From Haliea sp963974125 (GTDB taxonomy: Bacteria > Pseudomonadota > Gammaproteobacteria > Pseudomonadales > Halieaceae), in the NCBI GenBank assembly GCA_963974125.1, contig CAXBCH010000008.1:53536-117535 (forward strand): a stretch of 64,000 bases of DNA, given 5' to 3'. Within the stretch, counting starts at the first letter, position 1, and every line of letters starts with the position of its first letter. Both the position numbers and the translations under genes were made by a program. Under the pieces are notes generated by a model. It made no database searches. It had not been told where the DNA came from and was given only the letters and a program-made list of their open reading frames with translations. Positions 35,003 to 44,282 of the stretch are shown here, piece by piece.

Positions 35003-36456
35003 TCCTCCTCGAGTTCCTCATCTTCCTCTTCGGTCTGCCCCAGCGTCTGTGCATGGCTGTCCTCTGGTGCGACTGGGACCGCCGCTGGCGGTGGCGGCGC
35101 GGCGATTACCCTGGAGCCGTTGTCACCATCGTCGCTGCCCGCCGCTGTCTCTGCAGCAGAGCCCTCCCCGGCGGGCGTGGCGCCGGTCGGGCTGAGCTGG
35201 CCCCTGGGGGCGGCAATGCCAATGTGGTGCGTGGCAAAACCGGGCTGAACCACCTGGTTCAGGGCCATGCCAATGATACGGCCGTCGTAGCTGGAGACGA
35301 TGCGGGTGCGGACGTTGGTGATGGGGTTGGTAACGGTGCCCAGCAGGTCGCCCTTCCTGACGGATTGCCCCAGGGTGACGCGGCTGAAGACGATGCCGCC
35401 CACAGGCGCCCGCTGCCAGACCGAATTGTAGTAGACCGGCTCCGGGTCGCCCCAGAGGCTGAAGCGGGTGGTCATGCCCAGGTGGTTGAGCAGCGTGCGG
35501 ATACCCTTGACACTGTGGCTGACGCTCTCCTCATCGAGCACCGATGGCGCGCCCGCTTCCAGGGTCACGGCGGGAATGCCGGCTTCGACCGCCGAGCGCC
35601 GCAGGGGACCCGAAGTGCCCTCGCTGTGTACCACTACCGTGGAACCGAAGCCCTTGGTCAGGTCCACCACCCTGGGATTGCTGAGGTCGCCGCGCAGCTG
35701 TGGCAGGTTGGTGCGAAAGAAGGATCCTGTGTGCAGGTCCACCAGCGCGCTGCAGTGCGCTACCAGTTCATTGAAAAAGGAGTAGGCCAGGCGCGAGGCA
35801 GAGCTGCCATTGGGATCTCCCGGGAAGAAGCGGTTGAGGTCGCGGCGATCACTGAGATAGCGTGAGCCGGAGTGAAATCCCTGCAGGTTGACGATGGGTA
35901 CGCCGATCACTGCGCCCTTGAGCTTGCCCGGATCGAGGTTGTACAGCACCCGGCGCACGGTTTCGATGCCGTTGAGTTCGTCGCCATGCAGGGCCGCTGT
36001 CAGGCACAGGGTCGGACCGGGTTCCACGCCGTTGACCACCAGTACCGGGGTGGCGATGTAGATGCCCTCGAAGGACTGCGTCGGAGCCCAGGCGAGCCGG
36101 GTTGATGTCCTCGGCGGCACTTCAGTGCCGAGCAAAACCAGGTTGCGACCGGTCTGCGGTTCTTCCGCCGTCGCCGGTTCGACAACGGTGACGGGAGTGA
36201 TCGGCTCGTCCAGGGGCATGTTGCGCGCCTTGGGCAGTTCGCCGCGGCCTGTTGCGCCGGTCTCTGTCTCCGCTGCTTCTGCGTCCGCTTCCCCGGATTC
36301 CGGCGCCTGTTCCTCCACGCCGATGGCGACCGTGTCAGGCAGGCTGCCGACCTCTTCCGTGACCGGGGGCTCGGCCACCTGCGCCCGGATCGGGCCCGGG
36401 AGCAACAACAGTGAGCACAGCGCCGCGGTTGCAAGCCGTCCCGTGGTGGAGGCCAT
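34999..36456 (-). CDS. secreted succinylglutamate desuccinylase/aspartoacylase-family protein
   Basis: The 485-residue protein has a signal peptide (MASTTGRLATAALCSLLLLPGPIRA) and an acidic Glu/Ala-rich linker. An M14-like AstE/AspA domain follows (about 110-400) with zinc ligands in ALHGDELNGIE and DLHTG. The C-terminus is very acidic (EEEDEELEED). Cytoplasmic family members remove succinyl or acetyl groups from amino acids; the exported type is largely uncharacterised and may act on envelope peptides. Start 36456 is chosen for its leader; the upstream in-frame extension overlaps the mscL promoter region and would destroy the signal peptide. Confidence 0.75.
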   Translation of the reverse strand: MASTTGRLATAALCSLLLLPGPIRAQVAEPPVTEEVGSLPDTVAIGVEEQAPESGEADAEAAETETGATGRGELPKARNMPLDEPITPVTVVEPATAEEPQTGRNLVLLGTEVPPRTSTRLAWAPTQSFEGIYIATPVLVVNGVEPGPTLCLTAALHGDELNGIETVRRVLYNLDPGKLKGAVIGVPIVNLQGFHSGSRYLSDRRDLNRFFPGDPNGSSASRLAYSFFNELVAHCSALVDLHTGSFFRTNLPQLRGDLSNPRVVDLTKGFGSTVVVHSEGTSGPLRRSAVEAGIPAVTLEAGAPSVLDEESVSHSVKGIRTLLNHLGMTTRFSLWGDPEPVYYNSVWQRAPVGGIVFSRVTLGQSVRKGDLLGTVTNPITNVRTRIVSSYDGRIIGMALNQVVQPGFATHHIGIAAPRGQLSPTGATPAGEGSAAETAAGSDDGDNGSRVIAAPPPPAAVPVAPEDSHAQTLGQTEEEDEELEED

Positions 36457-36673
36457 GCGGAGATTGCTGTCAATGGGGCGCTGCAAAACGGGATTCCTGT
36501 TCAAATCTGGCCGCCAGTCTAGCAGATTTGCCGCCCCGGGAAGGCAGGTATTGACAATGTGCTTGTGTTTCCGGCGCGGCAATGCAAAATTAGGGTCATG
36601 CAGTCGCGGCAACGGGATCGGGTACCTGGCAGCCAGTGCTGCGGCCATCAACAATAACCCGGGGGAAGTCGCA

Positions 36674-37129
36674 ATGTTCAAGGAATTCAAGGAATTCGCC
36701 ATGCGCGGCAATGTCGTGGACATGGCTGTGGGCATCATTATTGGCGGCGCCTTTGGCACCATAGTAAAAAGCCTGGTCAACGACGTGATCATGCCGCCGA
36801 TAGGCCTGTTGCTGGGGGGCGTGGATTTCTCCGACCTGTTCATTACCCTGAAGCAGGGCACAGAGGCGGGCCCCTATGCAACCCTGGCCAGCGCCCAGTC
36901 CGCGGGCGCTGTCACCATCAGCTACGGCCTGTTTATCAACGCCGTGATCAGTTTCCTGATCGTTGCCTTCGCCGTCTTTCTGCTGATTCGCGGTATCAAC
37001 CGCCTGAAACGCGAGGAAGAGACGCCGCCGGCGGCGCCCAGCGAGAAGGAATGTCCCTACTGTTTTTCCAACATATCGATCAGGGCCACTCGCTGCAGTC
37101 ACTGCACCTCAGAGCTGGAAGCAGCCTGA
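36674..37129 (+). CDS. mscL: large-conductance mechanosensitive channel with C-terminal zinc ribbon
   Basis: The 151-residue protein has the MscL N-terminus (MFKEFKEFAMRGNVVDMAVGI), two TM helices and the conserved cytoplasmic start of the C-terminal helix. The pentameric channel opens under membrane tension and releases solutes on hypo-osmotic shock. An extra C-terminal module CPYC...CSHC (about residues 127-145) is a four-cysteine zinc ribbon, present in some MscL homologues. GGGGGAAG just before gives the ribosome site for ATG 36674. It is 6 bp ahead of the diguanylate cyclase gene. Confidence 0.93.
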   Translation: MFKEFKEFAMRGNVVDMAVGIIIGGAFGTIVKSLVNDVIMPPIGLLLGGVDFSDLFITLKQGTEAGPYATLASAQSAGAVTISYGLFINAVISFLIVAFAVFLLIRGINRLKREEETPPAAPSEKECPYCFSNISIRATRCSHCTSELEAA

Positions 37130-37135
37130 CTGCCC

Positions 37136-37921
37136 GTGGTGCCCGGGGCAGTAGACACAGTGAGACGGTGGCGCCACTCGCCTGCGGCGCGCGGGTGGTT
37201 GGCGCTGCCGCTGCTCCTGTTCGCTCCGGCCGCGGCGGCGCAAAGGCTGCTGGGCGCCACGGTCACTGAAACGACCTTGACCGTACTGTTGGCAATGATG
37301 GCTCTGACCCTGGCTGTCGTCCTGGTGCTGTATCGCCGCCAGCGGCTTCTGACGGCGCTGTTGCGGCAGGAATCGCGCACCGATCACCTCACCCATATTC
37401 CCAACCGGCGCTACTTCTTCGAAGTGCTGGACAGCAACATTGCAATGGCGTCGAGACATGGGCAGCCGCTGTGCCTGGCGGTGCTGGATGTCGACCATTT
37501 CAAGGAGGTCAACGACACCTACGGCCACACCGCGGGCGACAAGGTCCTGGTGAAGATCGCCGACAGCCTGCAGGCCCGGCTGCGGCGGTCGGACAGCGTG
37601 GGGCGTCTCGGTGGTGAAGAGTTCGCCGTGCAACTGCCGATGACCAGCCTGGGTGCCGGGGCGCTGATCGCCGAGCGCTTGCGTCAGCATATAGCCGCGC
37701 TCGAGTTTCCGGAGCTGGACCCGTCCCTGACGGTCAGCTGCAGTATCGGGGTGGCGGTGTTCGCCGCCGACATGTCGGCAGAAGCCCTCTATCATCAGGC
37801 CGACAGTGCGCTGTATCGGGCCAAGGGTGGGGGCCGCAACCAGATCGTGCTGGCGGAGGAGGTGTCAGAGCGACAGTCATCCTCGGCGCTGGCGGTCCCG
37901 GCGACTGCTGCCTCAGGCTGA
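37136..37921 (+). CDS. membrane-anchored diguanylate cyclase (GGDEF)
   Basis: The 261-residue protein has two hydrophobic segments (about residues 19-36 and 43-66) and a GGDEF domain (about 78-245) with the active GGEEF motif in GRLGGEEFAVQ and the metal-binding DVDHFKEVND. It should make c-di-GMP from two GTP. No RxxD inhibitory site is obvious five residues before the motif. It lies 6 bp after mscL and probably shares its transcript. The start (GTG 37136) is uncertain. It overlaps the end of the converging hemerythrin gene by 9 bp. c-di-GMP control links it in principle to the LapG-type protease at the left end. Confidence 0.85.
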   Translation: MVPGAVDTVRRWRHSPAARGWLALPLLLFAPAAAAQRLLGATVTETTLTVLLAMMALTLAVVLVLYRRQRLLTALLRQESRTDHLTHIPNRRYFFEVLDSNIAMASRHGQPLCLAVLDVDHFKEVNDTYGHTAGDKVLVKIADSLQARLRRSDSVGRLGGEEFAVQLPMTSLGAGALIAERLRQHIAALEFPELDPSLTVSCSIGVAVFAADMSAEALYHQADSALYRAKGGGRNQIVLAEEVSERQSSSALAVPATAASG

Positions 37922-38794
37922 CTTCAGCTTTTCCAGCTGCCGGCGTCGCTCGCGGTTGATCCGCGTCAGGTCCGCCACGGCGTCACCGGCGATGCCAGCC
38001 ACGGTGCCCAGCCAGCGACCGCCGAGGCGGGTGTTGTTGATGGCGCAGCGGGGGGCGGCGGTCAGCGGCGTCTCGCGCACAATGCGCAGTGAGTCGCTCA
38101 GCGATGTGCGCAGCGTCTCGGCGGTTGCCTGCGCCGCGGTCTGATTGGCGATACCCAGCACTTCCAGTGATTCCAGTACGGCCTCCAGGCCAGTCCACTC
38201 CGCCAGCACCCCCTGCTCGATTCGCCGACGCGCCCCGCGGCGCAGTTTGCGTCTCAGGTTCCTGAACTCGCGGTCGATTCTGGGCCCGAACACCGGGTCG
38301 CTGGCCGGGCGCAGGCGATCATCCAGCTCCAGTTCCAGCCAGTCCGCTGCGGTCAGGACCGATTCGATCCGGGGGAACACCAGCTCCTCTTCGCTGCGCA
38401 TGTGGGCAAGGCTGTGGTCAATGTAGGCGCGCCCGGCAGCGACCACTGCATCGCTGTCGGCAGCACCCCGGCGCCAGTCGGCGATCAGTTGCTGCAGGGC
38501 CAGCGCCCTGTCGGCCATGGCGTCGTGCTGGCGCTGCAGGCTGTCGACGTCATCCGCCAGCTGCCGGTCCAGTTCCGCGGCGCGGCCATAGATCAGGTCC
38601 TCCCGGGGATGGTGGTAGCGATCGGCCCAGTCGACCATGTAGGACATGATTTCGTAGAGCACATGGCTGTCGGCTGGCGCGTCACTGGCAAGGGCCTGCA
38701 GCTGCGCGGCCATCAGTTCGGTGATGTGCGTCAGGTGCACATGCTCTGCCAGCAACGTGGCGATCAGGGGGGGTCTGCTGTGTCGGTCGTTCAT
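37913..38794 (-). CDS. hemerythrin HHE-domain protein in the nsrR operon
   Basis: The 293-residue protein has an N-terminal hemerythrin-like four-helix bundle (about 1-150). Candidate di-iron ligands are seen in LAEHVHLTH, DRYHHPREDLIY, RQHDAMADR and HSLAHMRSEEELVFPRIE. A less clear helical C-terminal half follows. HHE proteins bind oxygen or nitric oxide, or serve in iron-sulfur repair. Its start overlaps the nsrR stop (ATGA), so it is co-expressed with an NO-sensing repressor, which supports a role in NO defence. Confidence 0.8.
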   Translation of the reverse strand: MNDRHSRPPLIATLLAEHVHLTHITELMAAQLQALASDAPADSHVLYEIMSYMVDWADRYHHPREDLIYGRAAELDRQLADDVDSLQRQHDAMADRALALQQLIADWRRGAADSDAVVAAGRAYIDHSLAHMRSEEELVFPRIESVLTAADWLELELDDRLRPASDPVFGPRIDREFRNLRRKLRRGARRRIEQGVLAEWTGLEAVLESLEVLGIANQTAAQATAETLRTSLSDSLRIVRETPLTAAPRCAINNTRLGGRWLGTVAGIAGDAVADLTRINRERRRQLEKLKSA

Positions 38795-39240
38795 GGGCGC
38801 TCCACAAGGGGAATACGGAGGATTTCCCGCAGCTGGCGTTGCCGGTTGTCAACAAGATCTTCCAGGGTGTAGCCGTCCAGTGTCGCCAAGAACGCCTGCA
38901 AGGCTTCGCGCAGGGCCCTGGCCAGCCCGCAGTTGCCCTGTATCGCGCAGTTGCCATTGCGATCGAAGCATTCCACCAGTGGGCTTGGGGTCTCCATCTT
39001 GCGGAATACGTCTCCCACCCCAATGTCAGCCGCGGGACGCGCCAGGGTCAGGCCACCGCCCTTGCCGCGGGCGGCATCCACGAAACCGTGGTGGTGCAGG
39101 TGCTGCACTACCTTGGTCAGGTGGTGCCGCGAAATGCCGTAGGCCTCCGCCACGTCGCGGATGGTGTGGCGGCGGCCGGCGTCCACCGCCAGGTAGATCA
39201 GGGTGCGCAGGGCGAAGTCGGTGTATTGGGTCAAACGCAT
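38791..39240 (-). CDS. nsrR: NO-sensing Rrf2-family repressor
   Basis: The 149-residue protein has a winged helix DNA-binding domain (MRLTQYTDFALRTLIYLA... and ISRHHLTKVVQHL). Three cysteines at 91, 98 and 104 (CFDRNGNC...NC) hold the [2Fe-2S] or [4Fe-4S] cluster that NO destroys. NsrR represses NO-detoxification genes. It diverges from norCBQD and is followed by a hemerythrin gene. NsrR-like boxes occur at the nor, nirI and nirS promoters in this window, suggesting a local regulon. Confidence 0.92.
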   Translation of the reverse strand: MRLTQYTDFALRTLIYLAVDAGRRHTIRDVAEAYGISRHHLTKVVQHLHHHGFVDAARGKGGGLTLARPAADIGVGDVFRKMETPSPLVECFDRNGNCAIQGNCGLARALREALQAFLATLDGYTLEDLVDNRQRQLREILRIPLVERP

Positions 39241-39439
39241 CTGTGAGCCTTGCCGTGAAACAGGTCACCACCGTCGGTGACTGTGGCCGCTGGAAAGGGA
39301 GCGGGATTGCGGTCATGCCCGCGGGCACGACCGCCGGGAAGCGGCATTCTAGCGGCAATATTTCACCAATAACAGCGCGCCACTCCCCTGTGATACTACC
39401 CCCACTGTGCATCATCGCGCCTGTAGGGGCGGTGACGGG

Positions 39440-39453
39440 TTGATCTGGATCAG
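39440..39453. promoter_or_regulatory. FNR/DNR-like box upstream of norC
   Basis: TTGATCTGGATCAG matches the TTGAT-N4-ATCAA consensus of FNR/ANR/DNR regulators at 9 of 10 positions. It is 183 bases ahead of the norC start, consistent with activation under low oxygen or by NO. Confidence 0.7.
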
Positions 39454-39545
39454 GCTTTTGGCGGATAGGCGCTGGCGGCCTGCCAAACCGGCTGGCTGCA
39501 TGGGGGCAGTGGTTGACCGCTGCCGGTTATCGGTGTGAAAATCCA

Positions 39546-39557
39546 ATACATGCATAT
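39546..39557. promoter_or_regulatory. NsrR-like element upstream of norC
   Basis: ATACATGCATAT is centred on ATGCAT, the core of NsrR half-sites. It lies 79 bases ahead of norC. The flanks fit the consensus only loosely, so the call is tentative. Confidence 0.4.
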
Positions 39558-39635
39558 AGAATACTGTTTATGGACAGCAGCTCTGGCAGCGACCTCCCAT
39601 TCCGGGAAGTTCAGCGGGAGAAGGGGGAAGGTACC

Positions 39636-40088
39636 ATGATGGACTCGCTGACACGCTCGGCGGCGCGCAATATCTTTTTTGGCGGCTCGCTGTTTTTCTT
39701 TCTGGTCTTTGCTGCACTCACTGCACACAGCCACTGGTACATGGTGAATGTCTCCACCGACAGGGAGGGGCTCACGGATACCGTCGCGGCCGGCAAGCAT
39801 GTGTGGGAGCAGCACAGCTGCATCAACTGTCACACCATACTCGGCGAGGGGGCCTACTTTGCGCCCGAACTGGGCAACGTCTGGACCCGCTACGGCGGGC
39901 GCGACAATCCCGCTGCAGCCCGCGCCGGCATCAAGGGCTGGATCAAGGCGCAGCCCCTGAATGTGCCCGGGCGCCGGCAGATGCCCTATTTCGAGATAAG
40001 CGAAAAAGAGCTGGACGACCTGGTGGACTTTTTCCGCTGGACCGACTCCATCGATACCCAGGGCTGGCCGCCACACCCGGCGGGCTGA
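39636..40088 (+). CDS. norC: nitric oxide reductase cytochrome c subunit
   Basis: The 150-residue protein has one N-terminal TM anchor (NIFFGGSLFFFLVFAALTA) and a periplasmic cytochrome c domain with one haem-binding CINCH motif and a methionine ligand candidate in GRRQMPYFE. It takes electrons for NorB. ATG 39636 and 39639 are adjacent; the strong purine-rich ribosome site suits either. It is the first gene of norCBQD. Confidence 0.95.
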   Translation: MMDSLTRSAARNIFFGGSLFFFLVFAALTAHSHWYMVNVSTDREGLTDTVAAGKHVWEQHSCINCHTILGEGAYFAPELGNVWTRYGGRDNPAAARAGIKGWIKAQPLNVPGRRQMPYFEISEKELDDLVDFFRWTDSIDTQGWPPHPAG

Positions 40089-40136
40089 ATACATGACCCG
40101 GCAGATCGGGCAGGCAAGCAGGCAGAGGAATCAACA

Positions 40137-41480
40137 ATGAAATACGAAACCCAGCGGGTGGCTTTACCCTTTTTCGCAGTGGCCATGGCGCTGTTCGCGC
40201 TGCAGGTGATCTTCGGCATTCTCGCCGCCATGGTCTATGTCCTGCCCGAGTTCATGGTGGACCTGGTACCGTTTCATGTCATGCGCATGAGCCATACCAA
40301 CCTGCTCATCGTCTGGTTGCTGATGGGCTTCATGGGCTGCACCTATTTCCTGTTGCCCGAGGAGGCCGAGCGGGACATTCACAGTCCGATGATCGCCTAT
40401 GTGCAGCTGGCGATCTTCGCCGTGGCCGGCGCCGGCGCGCTCATCAGCTACCAGTTCGGTATCCACGAGGGCCGGGAGTTTCTCGAGCAGCCCCTGTGGT
40501 CCAAGATCCTGATCACGATTTCCTTTCTGATGTTTCTCTACAACACCAGCATTACCCTGTACCGGGGACGCAAGACGGCGATCAACACCATCCTCATGCT
40601 GGGCCTGTGGCTGGCTGCGATCTTCTGGTTCTTCGCCTTCTACAACCCGTCCAACCTGGCGGTGGACAAGTTGTACTGGTGGTGGATTGTGCATGTCTGG
40701 GTCGAGGGCGTGTGGGAACTGATCATGGCGTCCCTGCTCGCCTACCTGCTGATCAAGCTCACCGGGGTGGATCGCGAGATCATTGAGAAGTGGCTGTACG
40801 TCATTATCGGCCTGGCGCTGTTTTCCGGCCTGCTGGGCACCGGACACCACTACTACTGGATCGGCGCGCCCGGGTACTGGCAGCCTGTCGGCAGTTTCTT
40901 TTCCACCCTGGAAGTGGCGCCGTTCTTCGCCATGGTGATGTTTGCCTTCTACATGTTCTGGAAGGGCCGTCGTAATCATGCCAACAAGAGCGCCATGCTC
41001 TGGACCCTGGGCAGCGCCACGGTGGCCTTTTTCGGGGCCGGCGTCTGGGGCTTCATGCACACCCTGCACTGGGTCAACTACTACACCCACGGTACCCAGG
41101 TCACCGCGGCTCACGGCCACCTCGCCTTCTACGGCGCCTATGTGATGATGGTGCTGGGGGTCATTACCTACGCCATGCCCCAGCTGCGCCGGCTGCAGCC
41201 TTACAACCAGATTCTCAACATGTGGAGTTTCTGGTTGATGACTTCGGCCATGTGTTTCATGACCTTTACCCTGACCTTCGCCGGGGTGGTACAGACCCAT
41301 CTGCAGCGGGTGCTGGGGATGAACTACATGGAAGTGCAGGAGCAGCTGGTTCTGTTCTACTACATGCGCCTTGGCGCCGGTGTGGTGGTGGCCATCGCCG
41401 CGGTGCTGTTCCTGTATGCGGTGTTCGGACCCGCGCGGGAAGAGTTGCCCGAAGGCGATACCGCGCTGACGGCAGCGTGA
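40137..41480 (+). CDS. norB: nitric oxide reductase catalytic subunit
   Basis: The 447-residue, 12-TM haem-copper oxidase family protein reduces two NO to N2O at a haem b3/non-haem iron centre. Ligand motifs are visible: MSHTNLLIVW (low-spin haem His), HVWVEGVWEL (Fe_B His and the family Glu), GTGHHYYW (two Fe_B His) and HGHLAFYGAY (haem His pair). Length matches cNorB of denitrifiers, and norC precedes it by 48 bp, so this is the cytochrome c-dependent type rather than the quinol-fused qNor. Confidence 0.96.
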   Translation: MKYETQRVALPFFAVAMALFALQVIFGILAAMVYVLPEFMVDLVPFHVMRMSHTNLLIVWLLMGFMGCTYFLLPEEAERDIHSPMIAYVQLAIFAVAGAGALISYQFGIHEGREFLEQPLWSKILITISFLMFLYNTSITLYRGRKTAINTILMLGLWLAAIFWFFAFYNPSNLAVDKLYWWWIVHVWVEGVWELIMASLLAYLLIKLTGVDREIIEKWLYVIIGLALFSGLLGTGHHYYWIGAPGYWQPVGSFFSTLEVAPFFAMVMFAFYMFWKGRRNHANKSAMLWTLGSATVAFFGAGVWGFMHTLHWVNYYTHGTQVTAAHGHLAFYGAYVMMVLGVITYAMPQLRRLQPYNQILNMWSFWLMTSAMCFMTFTLTFAGVVQTHLQRVLGMNYMEVQEQLVLFYYMRLGAGVVVAIAAVLFLYAVFGPAREELPEGDTALTAA

Positions 41481-41497
41481 CAGTGAAGGCCGCTGCG

Positions 41498-42295
41498 ATG
41501 CCGGAGCAAGCGGGGGAGTTGCCGTATTACGAGCCGGTGGGCGACGAATGCGCACTGTTCGAGCACGCCTGGCGCCACGGTCTGCCGCTGCTGCTGAAGG
41601 GGCCGACTGGCTGTGGCAAGACCCGTTTCGTGGCGCACATGGCGGCGCGGCTGGGGCGGCCCCTGTTTACCATTTCCTGCCACGACGATCTTACCGCCGC
41701 GGATCTCACCGGCCGTTTCCTGCTGCTGGAAGGGGAAACCCGCTGGGTCGATGGCCCGCTCACCCGCGCGGTCCGCGAAGGTGGCATCTGTTACCTGGAC
41801 GAGGTGGTGGAGGCGCGCAAGGACGTGACCGTGATCCTGCACCCGCTCACCGATGACCGCCGCCTGCTGCCGCTGGAGCGCACCGGTGAACTGTTGAAGG
41901 CGCCGCCGGAATTCATGCTGGTGGTGTCCTACAACCCGGGCTACCAGAATGTCCTCAAGTCCCTGAAGCCCAGTACCCGCCAGCGCTTCGTTTCCAGCAC
42001 CTTCGATTTTCCGCCGCTGGACCAGGAGGTGGCGATCGTGTCCCGGGAGAGTGGGCTGGCGGCGGCGCGTTGCCGTGCCCTGGTGGGCCTGGCGCACCGC
42101 CTGCGGGCGCTGAAGGGGCAGGACCTCGAGGAGGGGGTGTCCACGCGACTGCTGATCTACTGTGCCACCTTGATCGCGGCGGGGCTGCCGGTCATGCAGG
42201 CTGCCCGCGCCACCCTGGTGGAGCCGCTGACCGACGAGCCGGATGTGCAGGAGGCTCTGCTGGAGCTTGTCACCATGGCCTTTGGCGGCAACTGA
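41498..42295 (+). CDS. norQ: MoxR-type AAA+ ATPase for nitric oxide reductase maturation
   Basis: The 265-residue protein has Walker A GPTGCGKT and Walker B GGICYLDEVVEA followed by a sensor motif in VVSYNPGYQ. NorQ works with NorD to insert the non-haem iron into NorB. ATG 41498 is 8 bases after GAAGG and 17 bp after norB; the in-frame GTG 41483 is an alternative. It lies 26 bp before norD. Confidence 0.93.
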   Translation: MPEQAGELPYYEPVGDECALFEHAWRHGLPLLLKGPTGCGKTRFVAHMAARLGRPLFTISCHDDLTAADLTGRFLLLEGETRWVDGPLTRAVREGGICYLDEVVEARKDVTVILHPLTDDRRLLPLERTGELLKAPPEFMLVVSYNPGYQNVLKSLKPSTRQRFVSSTFDFPPLDQEVAIVSRESGLAAARCRALVGLAHRLRALKGQDLEEGVSTRLLIYCATLIAAGLPVMQAARATLVEPLTDEPDVQEALLELVTMAFGGN

Positions 42296-42321
42296 ACCGG
42301 CGAACCCCGGGGGCGGATTCC

Positions 42322-44256
42322 ATGTTGCACTTTCTCGAACTGGAAGAGCTGGTCGGGCGCTACTGGCATCGCTGGGCGTCCGCCGCCGGTTCCTGGCCCC
42401 ACCACGCCGCGGCCGCGGTCAGCCTGGAGGACATCGCCCCGGTGCTGGCCGTTTTTTTTCGCGCCGTGGGCGGTGAAGGCAGTGCCGCGCTCGGCGCCAT
42501 AGCGGCCCGCGAATCGGGCCACCGCCTGCGCCTGCGGCAGCGCCTGGGGTTCGACCGGGAGCGGCTGGACCAGGCCCGTATCGACGAGGAATCCCTGCTG
42601 CTGCCACCCGTCATCGGCCTGTTTCCCGAGCGGGCCCTGAACCGGGAACTCTATTTCTGGCTGGCGGCCCATGCGGCGGCGCTGGAACCGGTCGACGCCA
42701 CCACCGACCCCCTGCAGGCCGACCTGCTGGCGCTGCGCGCGGCCTTGCTGGCGGCGGAGCGGGTCTGCAGCGAGCTGCCCGGTTTTCGCGCGCGCTACCA
42801 GCGTCTCTGTGAGGCCCTGCTGGCAATTCGCCCGCGGCGCCCGCTGCCGGTCACGGAACAGGCCCTGGAGTTTGTCATCCGCCATGCCCTGGGCGACCGG
42901 GGCGAGCAGCCGGCGCTGGCAGCGCAGCTGGTGATGCTGGTGTCCAGCCCGTCGGTACCGGTGGCGGGTGTAGAGGCGCCCAGGGGCTACCGGCCGCCGC
43001 TGCCGGTGCCCCTGTGGGCCACCAGTTTCAGCCTCGGTACCCACGCCATCGCGGAGGAGGGGGAGGAAGAGGAGCAGGACCAGGCCCCCGCCAGCGGCGA
43101 CAGCAATGGTGGCAAGCGCAAGGCCAGCCGCCGCCACCAGGACCAGGCGGAGCGCGACGACTCGCTGATTTTCAATCGCTTCGAAAAAATGCTGTCCTTT
43201 GCCGAGATGGTCAACGTCAACCGCCTGGTGGATGACGAGGAGGACGAGAACGCGGGCAAGGCCGCCGAGCAGCTGGAGGAAATCACCCTCAGCTCGCACA
43301 AGCAGCAGGCGGCGGCGCGGCTGCGCATGGAGCTGGACCTGCCGCCGGGGGAAGTCACCGGTGCCCCCGCGCAGGCGGCAGTGACCTACCCGGAGTGGAA
43401 TTATCGCCTGCAGGCCCACCTGCCGCACCATTGCACCGTGCTCACCGGCCAGCAGGAAGCCGCCGCGGAACCCTGGCACCCGGACGCGGCCATGCAGCAG
43501 CGTATCCGCCGGGTGCGGCGCCAGTTCGAGGCCCTGCGTCCGCGGCGGGTATTGCTGCGCGGCCAGCTCGACGGCAGCGAACTGGATATCGACGCCGTGG
43601 TCAGGGCCCACGCCGACCAGCGGGCCGCGGGCAGCAGCAGCGACCGTCTGTTCGCCGATGCCCGCACCCTGGAACGCGACCTGGCGGTATCCATCCTGGT
43701 GGATGTCTCCCTCTCCACCGAGGCCTGGGTGGATGACCGCCGGGTGATCGACATCGAACAGGAGGCGCTGCTGGTACTGGCCCATGGCCTGAGCGCCTGT
43801 GGCGACGAGTACAGCATCCACAGTTTTACCTCGAAGCGCCGCGACCGGGTCTGGCTGACGACCCTCAAGGACTTCCGCGAACCGATGGGGGGCGAGGTAG
43901 AGCAGCGCATCGCCGCCCTGCGGCCGGGCCACTACACCCGCATGGGCACGGCAATCCGCCACCTCACCCGCGGCCTCGCCGACTGCGGCAACCGCCATCG
44001 TCTGCTGTTGCTGCTGACCGACGGCAAGCCCAATGACACGGACTACTACGAGGGCCGCTACGCGGTGGAGGACTCCCGGCGCGCGGTGCTGGAGGCACGC
44101 CGGGCGGGGGTGCGGGTATTCGCGGTGACCATCGACCGCGAATCCCAGGGGTATTTTCCGCGCATTTTCGGCCGCGGTGGCTACGCGGTGGTGTTCCGGC
44201 CCGAGCACCTGGCGACCGCGCTGCCGGCCATCTACCGGCAGCTGGTGACCCACTGA
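42322..44256 (+). CDS. norD: VWA-domain nitric oxide reductase activation protein
   Basis: The 644-residue protein has a long helical N-terminal half and an acidic middle (EEGEEEEQDQ). The C-terminal von Willebrand A domain (about 445-640) has the metal site DVSLS and the later TDGKPND. NorD is the adaptor partner of NorQ. Length agrees with denitrifier NorD (about 610-640). It ends the norCBQD operon; 26 bp later a convergent small membrane protein gene ends. Confidence 0.93.
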   Translation: MLHFLELEELVGRYWHRWASAAGSWPHHAAAAVSLEDIAPVLAVFFRAVGGEGSAALGAIAARESGHRLRLRQRLGFDRERLDQARIDEESLLLPPVIGLFPERALNRELYFWLAAHAAALEPVDATTDPLQADLLALRAALLAAERVCSELPGFRARYQRLCEALLAIRPRRPLPVTEQALEFVIRHALGDRGEQPALAAQLVMLVSSPSVPVAGVEAPRGYRPPLPVPLWATSFSLGTHAIAEEGEEEEQDQAPASGDSNGGKRKASRRHQDQAERDDSLIFNRFEKMLSFAEMVNVNRLVDDEEDENAGKAAEQLEEITLSSHKQQAAARLRMELDLPPGEVTGAPAQAAVTYPEWNYRLQAHLPHHCTVLTGQQEAAAEPWHPDAAMQQRIRRVRRQFEALRPRRVLLRGQLDGSELDIDAVVRAHADQRAAGSSSDRLFADARTLERDLAVSILVDVSLSTEAWVDDRRVIDIEQEALLVLAHGLSACGDEYSIHSFTSKRRDRVWLTTLKDFREPMGGEVEQRIAALRPGHYTRMGTAIRHLTRGLADCGNRHRLLLLLTDGKPNDTDYYEGRYAVEDSRRAVLEARRAGVRVFAVTIDRESQGYFPRIFGRGGYAVVFRPEHLATALPAIYRQLVTH

Positions 44257-44282
44257 GTGCGTGTTTGTGCCCCGGGGCGGCC

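Larger units (their letters stand above)
39241..39635. promoter_or_regulatory. nsrR/norC divergent control region (395 bp, non-coding)
   Basis: This gap holds no convincing gene. It contains an FNR/DNR-like box at 39440-39453 and an NsrR-like half-palindrome at 39546-39557. The norC ribosome site (AAGGGGGAAGG, 39621-39631) lies at its right end. It should contain the promoters of both transcripts. Confidence 0.7.

Noticed and set aside
42157..44253. 698-codon open frame on the minus strand
   Set aside because: Antisense shadow of norQ/norD, which have clear family motifs.
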